Source: Streptomyces populi (lineage in GTDB: Bacteria; Actinomycetota; Actinomycetes; Streptomycetales; Streptomycetaceae). Taken from it: a stretch of 64,000 nucleotides of DNA. Shown one piece after another: positions 34,918 through 42,878 of the stretch (positions are counted from its first letter, which is position 1; the number at the start of each line of letters is the position of its first letter). Made by a program: the position numbers and the translations under genes. The notes under the pieces were generated by a model. That model saw nothing but the letters and a program-made list of their open reading frames with translations, did no database searches and was not told the origin of the DNA. The stretch lies in assembly GCF_002911015.1 (NCBI RefSeq), contig NZ_KZ626856.1:41522-105521 (forward strand), in the 5' to 3' direction.

Positions 34918-35010
34918 TTGACATGCTCCTCGCCTGAAGGGCGAGGATTCCGGCCTTCGCGACTGGTTGCCGTGCCGCTACGCGGCGCGGTTTCCGGTCG
35001 GGAGTCCGTG
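34918..35010 (-). ncRNA. Predicted omega-RNA (reRNA) region at right end of TnpB element
   Basis: In TnpB elements the guide RNA scaffold overlaps the 3' end of tnpB and ends at the element boundary, with the guide taken from the flank. Here a stable stem (CCTCGCC/GGCGAGG, loop CTTCA on the minus strand) lies 11 nt before the boundary. The guide would start ACCGAGCCGTGGACG at 34917, inside the acetylesterase gene. The 5' limit given is approximate. Confidence 0.5.
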
Positions 35011-36201
35011 GCTTCCTGTTTCTTCGCGCTGTGCCGGGATTGCTCCTGGTCTTACCGGCGCTCCGCAGGCCGATGCCGCCAGTCCGGCGGCCTGTCTGAT
35101 GTTGAGTGCGGCGTTGTGGTCCCGGTCGTGACGGGTGCCGCAGGCGGTGCAGGTCCACTCCCGCACAGTGAGGGGTTTGGGTCCGTCCTTGACGCCACAG
35201 ACGGAACAGACCTGGCTCGTCGGCTCGAACCGGCCGACCTTCACCAGGGTGCGGCCGTACCGGGCGGCCTTGTACGCCAGCATGTTCACGAACTGTGCCC
35301 AGCCCGCGTCGTGCACGGACTTGGCCAGCCGGGTGCGCGCCAGTTCCTTCACCGACAGGTCCTCCACGGCGATTCCTTGGTTCTCGGAGATCAGCCGGGT
35401 GGAGAGCTGGTGGTGGAACTCACGGCGCGCGTCGGCGACCTTGGCGTGGACGCGGGCGACCTTCCCCCGGGCCTTGGCCCGGTTCTTCGATCCCTTCTGT
35501 TTGCGGGACAGCTCCCGCTGGGCCTTCTTCAGCTTCTTCTCCGCCCGGCGCAGGAACCGCGGCGAGTCGATCTTCGTGCCGTCGGACAGGACCGCGAAGG
35601 AGGTCAGTCCTAGGTCGATGCCGACCGTCTGATCGGTGTCGGGCATCCGGGCGGCGTCGGCTGCGGGGTCGGTGTCGACGACGAAGGAGGCGAAGTACCG
35701 TCCCGCGCTGTCCTTGATCACGGTGACGGAGGTGGGGGTGGTGGGCAGGGTGCGGGACCACTTCACCTTCACCGCGCCGATCTTCGGCAGATTCAGACGG
35801 CCGGCGCCGGTGATGCTCCAGCGGGCGTTGGCGGTGAACCGGACGGACTGCCGGGCGTCCTTGCGGGACTTGAAGCGGGGCGCACCCAGCCTGGGGCCCT
35901 TGCGGGTGCCCTTGAGGGAGGCGAAGAAGTTGCGGTAGGCGGCCTCGGCGTCGCGCAGGGACTGCTGGAGCACCACGGAGGAGACCTCGCCCAGCCAGGA
36001 CCGCTCAACTGTCCGCTTGGCCTCGGCGATCAGGCGCGTGGACAGCTCTCCGGCCTTCGGGAACGGCTGCCCGGCCCTGCGCGCGTCCTCGCGGGCGCGG
36101 ACCGCGTCGTTGAACACGACACGCGCGCACCCGAACGCTTTGGCCAGCGCGTGGCGCTGACCGGTGTCCGGGTACAGCCTGAAGGCGTACCGGAGCTGCA
36201 T
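34978..36201 (-). CDS. tnpB: RNA-guided endonuclease TnpB, intact catalytic residues
   Basis: A 407-residue TnpB (OrfB) protein. The RuvC triad is complete: Asp196 in GIDLGLTSFAV, Glu280 in IAVEDLSVKEL and Asp361 in DRDHNAALNI. A four-cysteine zinc ribbon (CSVCG ... CTACG) lies between the second and third motifs. The N-terminal helix-turn-helix region MQLRYAFRLYP is typical. TnpB proteins cut DNA using an omega-RNA made from the element's right end. ATG 36201 is preferred; ATG 36219 and GTG 36210 are in frame. The length is normal for the family, and no transposase TnpA gene accompanies it. Confidence 0.93.
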   Translation of the reverse strand: MQLRYAFRLYPDTGQRHALAKAFGCARVVFNDAVRAREDARRAGQPFPKAGELSTRLIAEAKRTVERSWLGEVSSVVLQQSLRDAEAAYRNFFASLKGTRKGPRLGAPRFKSRKDARQSVRFTANARWSITGAGRLNLPKIGAVKVKWSRTLPTTPTSVTVIKDSAGRYFASFVVDTDPAADAARMPDTDQTVGIDLGLTSFAVLSDGTKIDSPRFLRRAEKKLKKAQRELSRKQKGSKNRAKARGKVARVHAKVADARREFHHQLSTRLISENQGIAVEDLSVKELARTRLAKSVHDAGWAQFVNMLAYKAARYGRTLVKVGRFEPTSQVCSVCGVKDGPKPLTVREWTCTACGTRHDRDHNAALNIRQAAGLAASACGAPVRPGAIPAQREETGSHGLPTGNRAA

Positions 36202-36368
36202 GGCGATCACACTAGGCATATCGAAACCGCGACGTCACCGGGAACACACAAGCGATCCGTCACCGGCAGAGTCCGGCTCCGCCGGAACATCATCGCGACG
36301 CTCCGCGTCGACACCACAAGATTCGCTTCACCGCCGGTTTGAAGGCCGGAGCACTGAAAATGCATCCC

Positions 36369-36656
36369 GTAGCGCGTCGGGGCGACGGTCTTCTCGTCGA
36401 TGAAACTCTTCGAACTCCGGCCGTTCACAGCGTGGTCGGCGACCACGACATCCTCGCGGAGGAAGAACGGGAGGGCCATGCCCCACCCGGTCTCGGGCGC
36501 GGCGTCGGCGTACTTCTGGGCGGCGGTGGAGTCACCGGCGATGTAGAGGGTGCGTGACCGTCGGCGCGGACCCGCGGACGCGGGGCCGGAGGCAGCGACG
36601 GCGAGGGGCAGGGCGGCGACCGCCGCCGAGGTGACCTGTCTGCGCGTGAGGGACAC
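36369..36656 (-). pseudogene. Rhamnogalacturonan acetylesterase, 5' part (gene split by TnpB element)
   Basis: 96 codons from GTG 36656: a Tat-like signal (SLTRRQVTSAAVAALPLA), the SGNH nucleophile motif LYIAGDSTAAQ, and GMALPFFLREDVVVADHAVNGRSSKSFIDEKTVAPTRY, where the element begins. An AAAGG ribosome site precedes the start. After SSKSFIDE, related enzymes as I remember them have a further 20-25 residues including the block III GHND motif. Here the sequence passes straight to EKTVAPTRY, so the gene probably also has an in-frame internal deletion. Any product would be inactive. Confidence 0.85.
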
Positions 36657-36721
36657 GGGCGTGTTCCTTTCGACAGAGGTTCGGGAGGGATTCTGGGAGG
36701 AGTTCCGGGGAGAGGCCGCCC

Positions 36722-36753
36722 GGCCCGGCCGCGGCGGGCGCCGCGGCCGGGCC
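36722..36753 (-). terminator. Terminator after sugar-binding protein gene
   Basis: GGCCCGGCCGCGGC and GCCGCGGCCGGGCC are perfect 14-bp arms around GGGC, starting 17 nt after the binding-protein stop codon. Confidence 0.9.
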
Positions 36754-36769
36754 CGGCGGGCGGGCCGGG

Positions 36770-38179
36770 CTAGTGGTGGGCCTTCCAGTCGGCTTGCGCC
36801 TTGTCGAGCTGGTCGGCCAGCGTGTCCAGGAAGTCCTTCACGCTCATCTTGCCGAGCAGCACCTTCTGGAAGTTCGGCTCGTTGTCGGCCTTGGAGATGG
36901 TGTTCCAGTCGGGCAGGTAGTACGGCAGCTGAACGATCTTGGTGCTGGAGCCGTTCAGCGCCTCGGCGGCCAGCCTGGTCGGCTCGGCCTGCTGGATCCA
37001 GGCCTCCCCGGCCGCGTCGGTGTTCGCCGGCACCTGGCCCGCCGACTCGTTGAACTTGGAGTTCTCCGCCGCAGAGACGGCGAACTCGATGAACTTCCAG
37101 GCGGCCGCCTTGTTCTTGCCGGACTTGAACAGGCTCAGCCCGTCGACCGGGTTGGAGATCTGCACCCGCGTGCCGTCGTCCAGCGTGGGGTTCGGGATGC
37201 CGCGGAACGTGCCGGCGCCCAGCGCCTTCAGGTGGTCCTGGTAGGAGCCGAGGTTGTGGCTCAGCATGCCGATGGTGCCGCTGTCCCACTGCGCGACCAT
37301 CTTGGTGAAGTCGTTGTTGACGTCGGCGGACGGGGTGGCCTTCTTGTAGAGGGCGACGTACTTCTCCAGGGCCGCCACGTTCTTCGGGTCGTTGACGGTG
37401 GTCCTGTCGCCGTCCCAGAACGAGGTGATGCCGGTCTGGCCGTACGCCGCGTCCAGCGCCGGGGCGATGGAGCCCTCGCCGCCACGGATGGTGAAGCCGA
37501 ACTTGTTCTTCCCCTTGTCCGTGAGCTTCGCCGCGGCCTCGTAGAACTTCGACCAGGACGTCGGCGCGTCCAGGCCCGCCGCCTTGAACAGGTCGGTGCG
37601 GTACCAGAGCGTGCCGTTGTTGGCGGAGGTCGGCACCTGGTACAGCGTGTCCCCGCCGCCCGCCGCCCGGCTGACGTCGAGCAGGTTCCGGCTCAGCTTC
37701 CCGTTCAGCGAGCTCTTCTCGATCCGGCTGTCCAGCGGCTCCAGAGCCCCCTGGGCGGCGACCTCGGCGAGCATCGCGGTGCCCACGCCTCCGACGTCGG
37801 GCAGCCCGCCGCCCTGGATGGCGGTGTCGTACTTGGACTGGGCACTGGCCGCCGGGACGCCGACGTACTTGACCTTGATGTCCGGGTACTTCTTCTCGAA
37901 GTCGGCGATGATCTGCTTCCAGATGTCGGTGCGGACACCGCCGTTGTTGTCCCAGAAGGTGATCTCGCCCTTGCCGGACCCCTCGGTCCCCTTGTCCCCC
38001 GCGCTGCCGCCGCCGTCGTCGCCGCAGGCGGTGGCGGTCAGCGCGAGCACGGAACCGAGGGCGACGGCCACGGCGGCACGCCGGGCTCCGCGAACGCCGG
38101 GCCTCGCCGGGCCGGCTCCCGGCGGGATGTTCAGCGGGCTGTTCTCGAAGGGGCTGTTCTCGCGTCTGCTGATCTTCAT
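36770..38179 (-). CDS. Carbohydrate ABC transporter substrate-binding lipoprotein
   Basis: A 469-residue family 1 extracellular binding protein. An unusually long N-terminal extension precedes the lipobox (LTATAC, Cys at about residue 52), then a Gly/Ser/Asp linker and the binding fold: EITFWDNNGGVRTDIWKQII, LPDVGGVGTAMLAEVAAQG, TSANNGTLWYRTDLFKAAGLD and VDGLSLFKSGKNKAAAWKFIEFA. It should capture pectin-derived oligosaccharides for the permease pair encoded at 42-43.8 kb. ATG 38179 is the start. It is transcribed separately, with its own LacI-type operator copy upstream at 38290. Confidence 0.9.
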   Translation of the reverse strand: MKISRRENSPFENSPLNIPPGAGPARPGVRGARRAAVAVALGSVLALTATACGDDGGGSAGDKGTEGSGKGEITFWDNNGGVRTDIWKQIIADFEKKYPDIKVKYVGVPAASAQSKYDTAIQGGGLPDVGGVGTAMLAEVAAQGALEPLDSRIEKSSLNGKLSRNLLDVSRAAGGGDTLYQVPTSANNGTLWYRTDLFKAAGLDAPTSWSKFYEAAAKLTDKGKNKFGFTIRGGEGSIAPALDAAYGQTGITSFWDGDRTTVNDPKNVAALEKYVALYKKATPSADVNNDFTKMVAQWDSGTIGMLSHNLGSYQDHLKALGAGTFRGIPNPTLDDGTRVQISNPVDGLSLFKSGKNKAAAWKFIEFAVSAAENSKFNESAGQVPANTDAAGEAWIQQAEPTRLAAEALNGSSTKIVQLPYYLPDWNTISKADNEPNFQKVLLGKMSVKDFLDTLADQLDKAQADWKAHH

Positions 38180-38289
38180 CGATCGGCTCTCTTCTTCGGG
38201 ATCCAACGGGGCGACGGGGTCGGTGAGGTGCTCTCGGAGATCGGTGTCCGGCTGCTTCCGGAAGGGACGTGCCCTTCCCTCCACATCCG

Positions 38290-38305
38290 GCAAGCGCTTG
38301 CTACG
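38290..38305. promoter_or_regulatory. LacI-type operator 1 (upstream of binding-protein gene)
   Basis: GCAAGCGCTTGC at 38290-38301 is a perfect 12-bp palindrome. The 14-mer AAGCGCTTGCTACG from 38292 is repeated exactly at 43851-43864 upstream of the permease operon. The form AAGCGCTT is typical of LacI/GalR-family operators. Confidence 0.75.
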
Positions 38306-38357
38306 GAGGTGCGGCATTGCGGCTCCCAACGGGCGGACGAACGGCGGACGGTGACCC

Positions 38358-39929
38358 TCAGGGGATCGCGGTGACACGAAAACGCGTGAAGGCGGCGGCC
38401 CCCGCGTGCCCCGCGCCCGTCGGCGCGAGCGCGAACAGGCCCAGCAGCGCACCGACCCAGCCCCGGCCGGTCGCGGCGAAGACCTGCCCCGAGGGCTGCC
38501 GGCCGCCGCCGGTGTCGTAGGAGAAGCGGCAGCGGGCCCCCGCGCCGATCTCGATCCACAGCCGGGCCCTGCCCCGGGGCGCCGGGCGCGCGGGAGCGGC
38601 GTCGCGCTCGCGCCCGCTCCCGCACCGCCCGGAGCGCGTGACGGGTGCCGCCGGGGCGGCCGGCTCGGCGAACCGGTGCACGAGCCGTACCGATCCCCCC
38701 GGCTCGCGCTCCAGACCGATCCAGCCGAACGCGTCCCCGAGCACGACGAGCCCGGCCCGCGCGCCCGGCTCCTCGCTGTCGAGGCACAGGTCGACCTGGA
38801 CGGTGGCGGCCGTGCCCGGCATCCGCTGGGTCAGGACGTGGGGCACCGCGCGCAGGTCGTGCGCGTACGCCGTACGGACACAGCTCAGCCGGAGCCCGTC
38901 GCCGGAGTGCTGGGTGGCCCAGCCGTCCTGGGGATCGGCGGTCCACTGCCACTGGCGCCCGAAGCGGCCGCCGGGGAAGTCGTCGTCGGTGGCGGGCGCG
39001 GACGGCGGCTGGGCCGGCAGGTCCGGCTTGCGGTGCACGGCCACGGGGGCGCCCCTGTCGCCGATCACGGGCCAGCTGTCCTCGCCCCAGCGCATCGGCT
39101 GGAGGTGGACGACCCGCCCGTAGGGCCCGCGCTGCTGGAAGTGGACGAACCAGTCCTCGCCCGCCGCCGTGCGCACCCAGCCGCCCTGGTGGGGGCCGTT
39201 GACGGGGGTGTTCCCCTGTTCCAGCACCACCCGCTCCTCGTAGGGTCCGAAGAAACCGCGCGAGCGGAAGGCGCCCTGCCAGCCGGTCCCGACTCCTCCG
39301 GCGGGCGCGAGGATCCAGAACCAGCCGTCGTGCCGGTAGGCCTTGGGCCCTTCGAGGGTGAACCAGCCGGGGATCAGATCGGCGTCGACGATCACCTTCC
39401 CCTCGTCGAGCAGCCCGGTGCCGTCGGGGCGCATCCGGTGTCCGGTGAGCCGGTTCTTCACTCCCGAACGGGACCTGGCCCAGGCGTGCACGAGGTACGC
39501 CTCACCGGTCCCCTCGTCCCACAGCGGGCAGGGGTCGATGAGCCCCTTGCCCTCCTTCACCAGGTGCGGCCGGGTCCAGGGGCCCCTGATCTCAGGCGCG
39601 TTGACCTGGAAGATGCCGTGGTCGGGGTCGCCCCAGAAGATCCAGAAACGGTCGTCGTGGTGGCGCAGCGCGGGCGCCCACACACCCCCGTCGGGCCGGG
39701 GGGTCCTGAACGCGCGGGCCGGTTCCAGGCGTTGGAGCGCGTGTCCGACGAGTGTCCAGTTCACCAGGTCCCGGGAGTGCAGCAGCGGCAGGCCGGGGAC
39801 GCGGCCGAAGCTGGAGGCGGTGAGGTAGAAGTCGTCGCCCACGCGGAGCACATCGGGGTCGGACCAGTCGGCGTCCAGGACGGGATTGCGGTAGGTGCCG
39901 TCACCCAGGTCCGCGGAGGGCAGGGCCAT
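38358..39929 (-). CDS. Glycoside hydrolase family 43 protein (beta-xylosidase/arabinofuranosidase-like)
   Basis: A 523-residue protein without a signal peptide, so probably cytoplasmic. The GH43 five-bladed propeller shows the general-base Asp in NPVLDADWSDPDVLRVGDDFY, the second Asp in GKGLIDPCPLWDEGTGEAYLVHAW and the acid Glu in WFTLEGPKAYRHDGWFW. A C-terminal concanavalin-like domain (about residues 320-523) is typical of GH43 xylosidases and arabinosidases. It would trim imported side-chain oligosaccharides. ATG 39929 overlaps the preceding stop (TGATG). It is the last gene of the permease operon. Confidence 0.88.
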   Translation of the reverse strand: MALPSADLGDGTYRNPVLDADWSDPDVLRVGDDFYLTASSFGRVPGLPLLHSRDLVNWTLVGHALQRLEPARAFRTPRPDGGVWAPALRHHDDRFWIFWGDPDHGIFQVNAPEIRGPWTRPHLVKEGKGLIDPCPLWDEGTGEAYLVHAWARSRSGVKNRLTGHRMRPDGTGLLDEGKVIVDADLIPGWFTLEGPKAYRHDGWFWILAPAGGVGTGWQGAFRSRGFFGPYEERVVLEQGNTPVNGPHQGGWVRTAAGEDWFVHFQQRGPYGRVVHLQPMRWGEDSWPVIGDRGAPVAVHRKPDLPAQPPSAPATDDDFPGGRFGRQWQWTADPQDGWATQHSGDGLRLSCVRTAYAHDLRAVPHVLTQRMPGTAATVQVDLCLDSEEPGARAGLVVLGDAFGWIGLEREPGGSVRLVHRFAEPAAPAAPVTRSGRCGSGRERDAAPARPAPRGRARLWIEIGAGARCRFSYDTGGGRQPSGQVFAATGRGWVGALLGLFALAPTGAGHAGAAAFTRFRVTAIP

Positions 39930-40771
39930 CAGGGACTCACCGCCTTGCGGACCAGCGCGGCGGCCCCGCTCCGGTCGAGGGTGCCGTCGGCGACGACGGT
40001 GACGACCCTGCGGACGAGCGTGCCGCCCGCCTCGACGGTGAGGCGCTCGTCGTGGGCGAGGGAGGAACCGACGCCCGGGTACTCGGCGGCGCGCACGAAC
40101 CACGGGTCGCGGCGGGTCGCTCCGGTCGCCCCGGCGAGGACCAGCGTCCAGCCGGCGCCCGTGAGGGCGAGCCAGTCGGCGGGGCGCCCGTGGACCGCCT
40201 CCTCGCCCTCGGCGTCGGCGGTGAACACGCCCGGGGCGTCCTGTTCCTTGCGGGCCCGCCAGAAGAAGCCGCCGTAGGCCGCGCCCGGCCGTCCGTTGGT
40301 GGCCGGGCTGCCGATCGACAGGCCGCGCGCGGTGACGTTCGTGAGGGAGAAGGTGAGGTCCAGCGCCCAGGCGGTGTCGGTGAGCGGTACGGCGGCGACC
40401 GTACGGCGTTCCCGCAGCAGTTCGGTGCCCGCGGCCGTCCAGCGCAGTTCCTCCACGAAGCCGTCGGGGTCACGCAGCTGGAAGCCGACGTGCCGCTGGG
40501 CCCCGTGGTCGTCGAGCTCGGTCGGCCCCTGGCCGCGGACGTAGGTGCGCCCGCCCCAGAAGTTGTGCCCCTCGACGTCGGGTACGGCCACACCGACGCC
40601 GAGGTGGTGCGGGTGATCGGCCGGGCCCGTCTCGGTGACGGCCGTGCCGCCCAGGGTGGTGACGGGGTGCAGGTACGGGCGCGGCGAGAGCCGGTCGGGC
40701 AGTGCGGGCCGCGTGACGTAGCGGGCGACGGGACGGCCACCGATCCGCAGGACCAGCGAGTCGTCGTTCAT
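39929..40771 (-). CDS. DUF6807 (PmoA-like) family protein
   Basis: A 280-residue cytoplasmic protein with the family's RPYLHPVTTLGGTAVTETGPADHPHHLGVGVAV motif near residues 31-63, GHNFWGGRTYVRGQG, and the TNGRPGAAYGGFFWRARKEQ block. The HPHH cluster looks like a metal site. The enzymatic activity is not established to my knowledge; members commonly sit next to Gfo/Idh oxidoreductases in sugar operons, as here. ATG 40771 overlaps the upstream stop (ATGA), giving coupling with the oxidoreductase gene. Confidence 0.82.
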   Translation of the reverse strand: MNDDSLVLRIGGRPVARYVTRPALPDRLSPRPYLHPVTTLGGTAVTETGPADHPHHLGVGVAVPDVEGHNFWGGRTYVRGQGPTELDDHGAQRHVGFQLRDPDGFVEELRWTAAGTELLRERRTVAAVPLTDTAWALDLTFSLTNVTARGLSIGSPATNGRPGAAYGGFFWRARKEQDAPGVFTADAEGEEAVHGRPADWLALTGAGWTLVLAGATGATRRDPWFVRAAEYPGVGSSLAHDERLTVEAGGTLVRRVVTVVADGTLDRSGAAALVRKAVSP

Positions 40772-41979
40772 CGGGTGCTCACCTCTTTCGGGAGCGCCCA
40801 GGAGGCGCCCAGCTCGGAGTAGAGGGCGAGGGTGTCGGCGGCCGCCGCGACGAATCCGTCGACGCCGGGCACGACACGGCGCCGTTCCCCGGGGAGCGTC
40901 CTCCAGGCGTCCGGGGGCAGCGCGACCGGGTCGGGTGCCCGCCGGACGGCCTCGACGACCTCCATGAAGGCGCCCGTCGCCGCGGGCGGGACCAGCAGTC
41001 CGGCGCCGCCGCTCAGGTGCTCGGCCAGGTTCTCCAGCAGATCGGTGCGGCCGTACCGGATCTCCTCGGGGCCGTGTCCGGACCGTTGCAGGAGCACCCG
41101 GTCCTCCTTGTACCAGAAGGTGATCCGGCCGCCCGTGCCGTGCACCAGGACGTACGGTTCGCCGGGGTGTTCGGCGCAGAGCGTCGCGGCGACCGTGATC
41201 CGGCCCCCGGTGGTCGTCACCCGGACGCACGAGGTGTCGTCGGACTCGATGGCGTTGGCGCGCAGCAGCTCGGTCTCGACGCCGGTGACGTCCTCGGCTC
41301 GGGTCGAACCGTCCAGCGCGAGCGCGGTGGCGACGGCGTGGGCCAGCGGGTTGGTCAGGACCCCGTCGACCACGTCCACGCCGTCGAGCCGCCGCCTGCC
41401 CGCCCAGGGCGCGCGCCGGAAGTACGCCTCGTCGCGTGCCCAGGCACCCGCCCCGCCGATGCCGGTCACCCGGCCGAGCGCGCCCTCGGCGATCAGTTCC
41501 CTGATGGCGGGCACGGCGTGCGAGCCGAGCGACTGGAAGCCGATCTGGCAGACGGCTCCCGCCGCCGCGACCCCGTCGGCCATGCGCCGGAACTCGGCGC
41601 GGGAGGGAGCGGGCGGCTTCTCCAGGAGCAGGTGGACGCCCCTGCGCGCGGCGGTCAGCGCGAGGTCGGTGTGGGTGGGGATGGGGGTGCAGATCACCGC
41701 GACGGCGGCGCCGGTGGCATCGAGGAGGGCCCCGAGATCGGCGGACTGCTCGACGCTCCGCCCGCCCAGTTCCTCCTCGGTGAGCGGGGTCAGCTCGCAG
41801 ACCCCGGCGAGGCGCACCACGCCCTTGTCCTGGAGGCGGCGGATGTTGTCCAGGTGCCAGCGTCCGTGGCCGCGGGCACCGGCGAGGACGACGGGCAGCG
41901 GAAGGCGGAGCGTGCCGGCGGGCATGGGGCGGGGGTCGTCCGGGTGCCGGTCACGGTCCTGGCGCGAGGCGGTCGTCAT
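40768..41979 (-). CDS. Gfo/Idh/MocA family NAD(P)-dependent oxidoreductase
   Basis: A 403-residue sugar dehydrogenase-like protein. The Rossmann domain begins at about residue 29 with LPVVLAGARGHGRWHLDNIRRL. The cofactor and catalytic segment is HLLLEKPPAPSRAEFRRM (Glu-Lys-Pro) and the substrate domain contains GVDVVDGVLTNPLAHAVATAL. The nucleotide-binding loop GARGHG departs from the usual GxGxxG. The substrate is unknown. Start ATG 41979 overlaps the stop of the upstream permease gene, and the end overlaps the DUF6807 gene. Confidence 0.86.
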   Translation of the reverse strand: MTTASRQDRDRHPDDPRPMPAGTLRLPLPVVLAGARGHGRWHLDNIRRLQDKGVVRLAGVCELTPLTEEELGGRSVEQSADLGALLDATGAAVAVICTPIPTHTDLALTAARRGVHLLLEKPPAPSRAEFRRMADGVAAAGAVCQIGFQSLGSHAVPAIRELIAEGALGRVTGIGGAGAWARDEAYFRRAPWAGRRRLDGVDVVDGVLTNPLAHAVATALALDGSTRAEDVTGVETELLRANAIESDDTSCVRVTTTGGRITVAATLCAEHPGEPYVLVHGTGGRITFWYKEDRVLLQRSGHGPEEIRYGRTDLLENLAEHLSGGAGLLVPPAATGAFMEVVEAVRRAPDPVALPPDAWRTLPGERRRVVPGVDGFVAAAADTLALYSELGASWALPKEVSTR

Positions 41980-42878
41980 CCCTTCACCGCCCCGGCGCTG
42001 AATCCGGTGATCAGCCACTTCTGGATGAAGGCGAAGACGACGACCACGGGGACGGCGGCGACGATGCCGCCCGCGGCGAGCGCGCCCAGGTCGACGCTGT
42101 CGGAGCTCATCAGGGTGTTGAGGCCGACCGGAACGGTCTGCTTGCTCTGGTCGCTGAGGAACATCAGGGCGAACAGGAAGTGGTTCCAGGCGTGCACGAA
42201 GGCGAAGGAGCCGACGGCGATCAGCCCGGGCCGCAGCAGCGGCAGGACGACGATCCGGAAGGCGTCGAAGCGGTTGCAGCCGTCCACCCAGGCGGCCTCC
42301 TCCAGGGAGTACGGCACGTTCCTGATGAACCCGCTGATGAGGATCATCGACAGCGGCAGCTGGAAGACGGTCTCGGCGATGACGACGCTGACCAGCGAGT
42401 TGATCATCCGGAGTTCGGCGAAGATCTGGAAGAGCGGGACGAGGAGCAGCGCGCCCGGCACGAACTGCGAGCAGAGCAGCGCGAGCAGGAAGCCGCGCTT
42501 GATCCTGAAGTCGAAGCGGGCGAGCGCGTAGCCGCCGGCGAGGGCGACGAGCGTGGTCATCACCAGGGTGGCGACGGCGATGATCACGCTGTTCTGGAAG
42601 TAGGTCCCGAAGCTGCGCTCGGTCCACACCTTGTCGAAGTGGTCGAGCGTCATGGGCCAGGGCACGAGCGAGGTGGACCCGGCGGGGCGCAGCGCGAACA
42701 GGAGGATCCAGTAGAAGGGGACCAGGGTGAAAAGGAGGTAGCCGCCCAGGGGGACGTAGATCTGCCAGCGCGGGACCTCGTCCCAGGCCCGCCGCTTCCT
42801 CGTCGCGCGCGGGCGGGGCTCCTCGACCGGCGGGGCGGGTGTGACCGGGGCGACCGCCTCGGCGTCCTTGGTGATCAT
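41976..42878 (-). CDS. Carbohydrate ABC transporter permease (MalG/UgpE type)
   Basis: A 300-residue membrane protein with an extended, Pro-rich cytoplasmic N-terminus (residues 1-37) and six predicted helices. The EAA motif facing the ATPase reads SLEEAAWVDGCNRFDAFRIVVLPLL. It pairs with the upstream permease to form the oligosaccharide channel. No ATPase gene lies in the operon, so the shared MsiK-type ATPase of Streptomyces is the likely partner. ATG 42878 overlaps the upstream stop. Confidence 0.9.
   Translation of the reverse strand: MITKDAEAVAPVTPAPPVEEPRPRATRKRRAWDEVPRWQIYVPLGGYLLFTLVPFYWILLFALRPAGSTSLVPWPMTLDHFDKVWTERSFGTYFQNSVIIAVATLVMTTLVALAGGYALARFDFRIKRGFLLALLCSQFVPGALLLVPLFQIFAELRMINSLVSVVIAETVFQLPLSMILISGFIRNVPYSLEEAAWVDGCNRFDAFRIVVLPLLRPGLIAVGSFAFVHAWNHFLFALMFLSDQSKQTVPVGLNTLMSSDSVDLGALAAGGIVAAVPVVVVFAFIQKWLITGFSAGAVKG

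Larger units (their letters stand above)
34918..36368 (-). mobile_element. IS200/IS605-group element carrying only tnpB (IS1341 type)
   Basis: A 1451-bp element on the minus strand. The left end is near 36368 (starts GGGATGCATTTTCAG and has a CCGG/CCGG hairpin at 36334-36349). The right end is near 34918 (ends GAGGAGCATGTCAA, directly after the hairpin CCTCGCC-GGCGAGG at 34928-34946). There is no tnpA and no terminal inverted repeat, as expected for this group. The ends were placed where the interrupted acetylesterase frame resumes exactly (TAC | element | ACC). The true ends could shift by a base or two. Confidence 0.85.
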
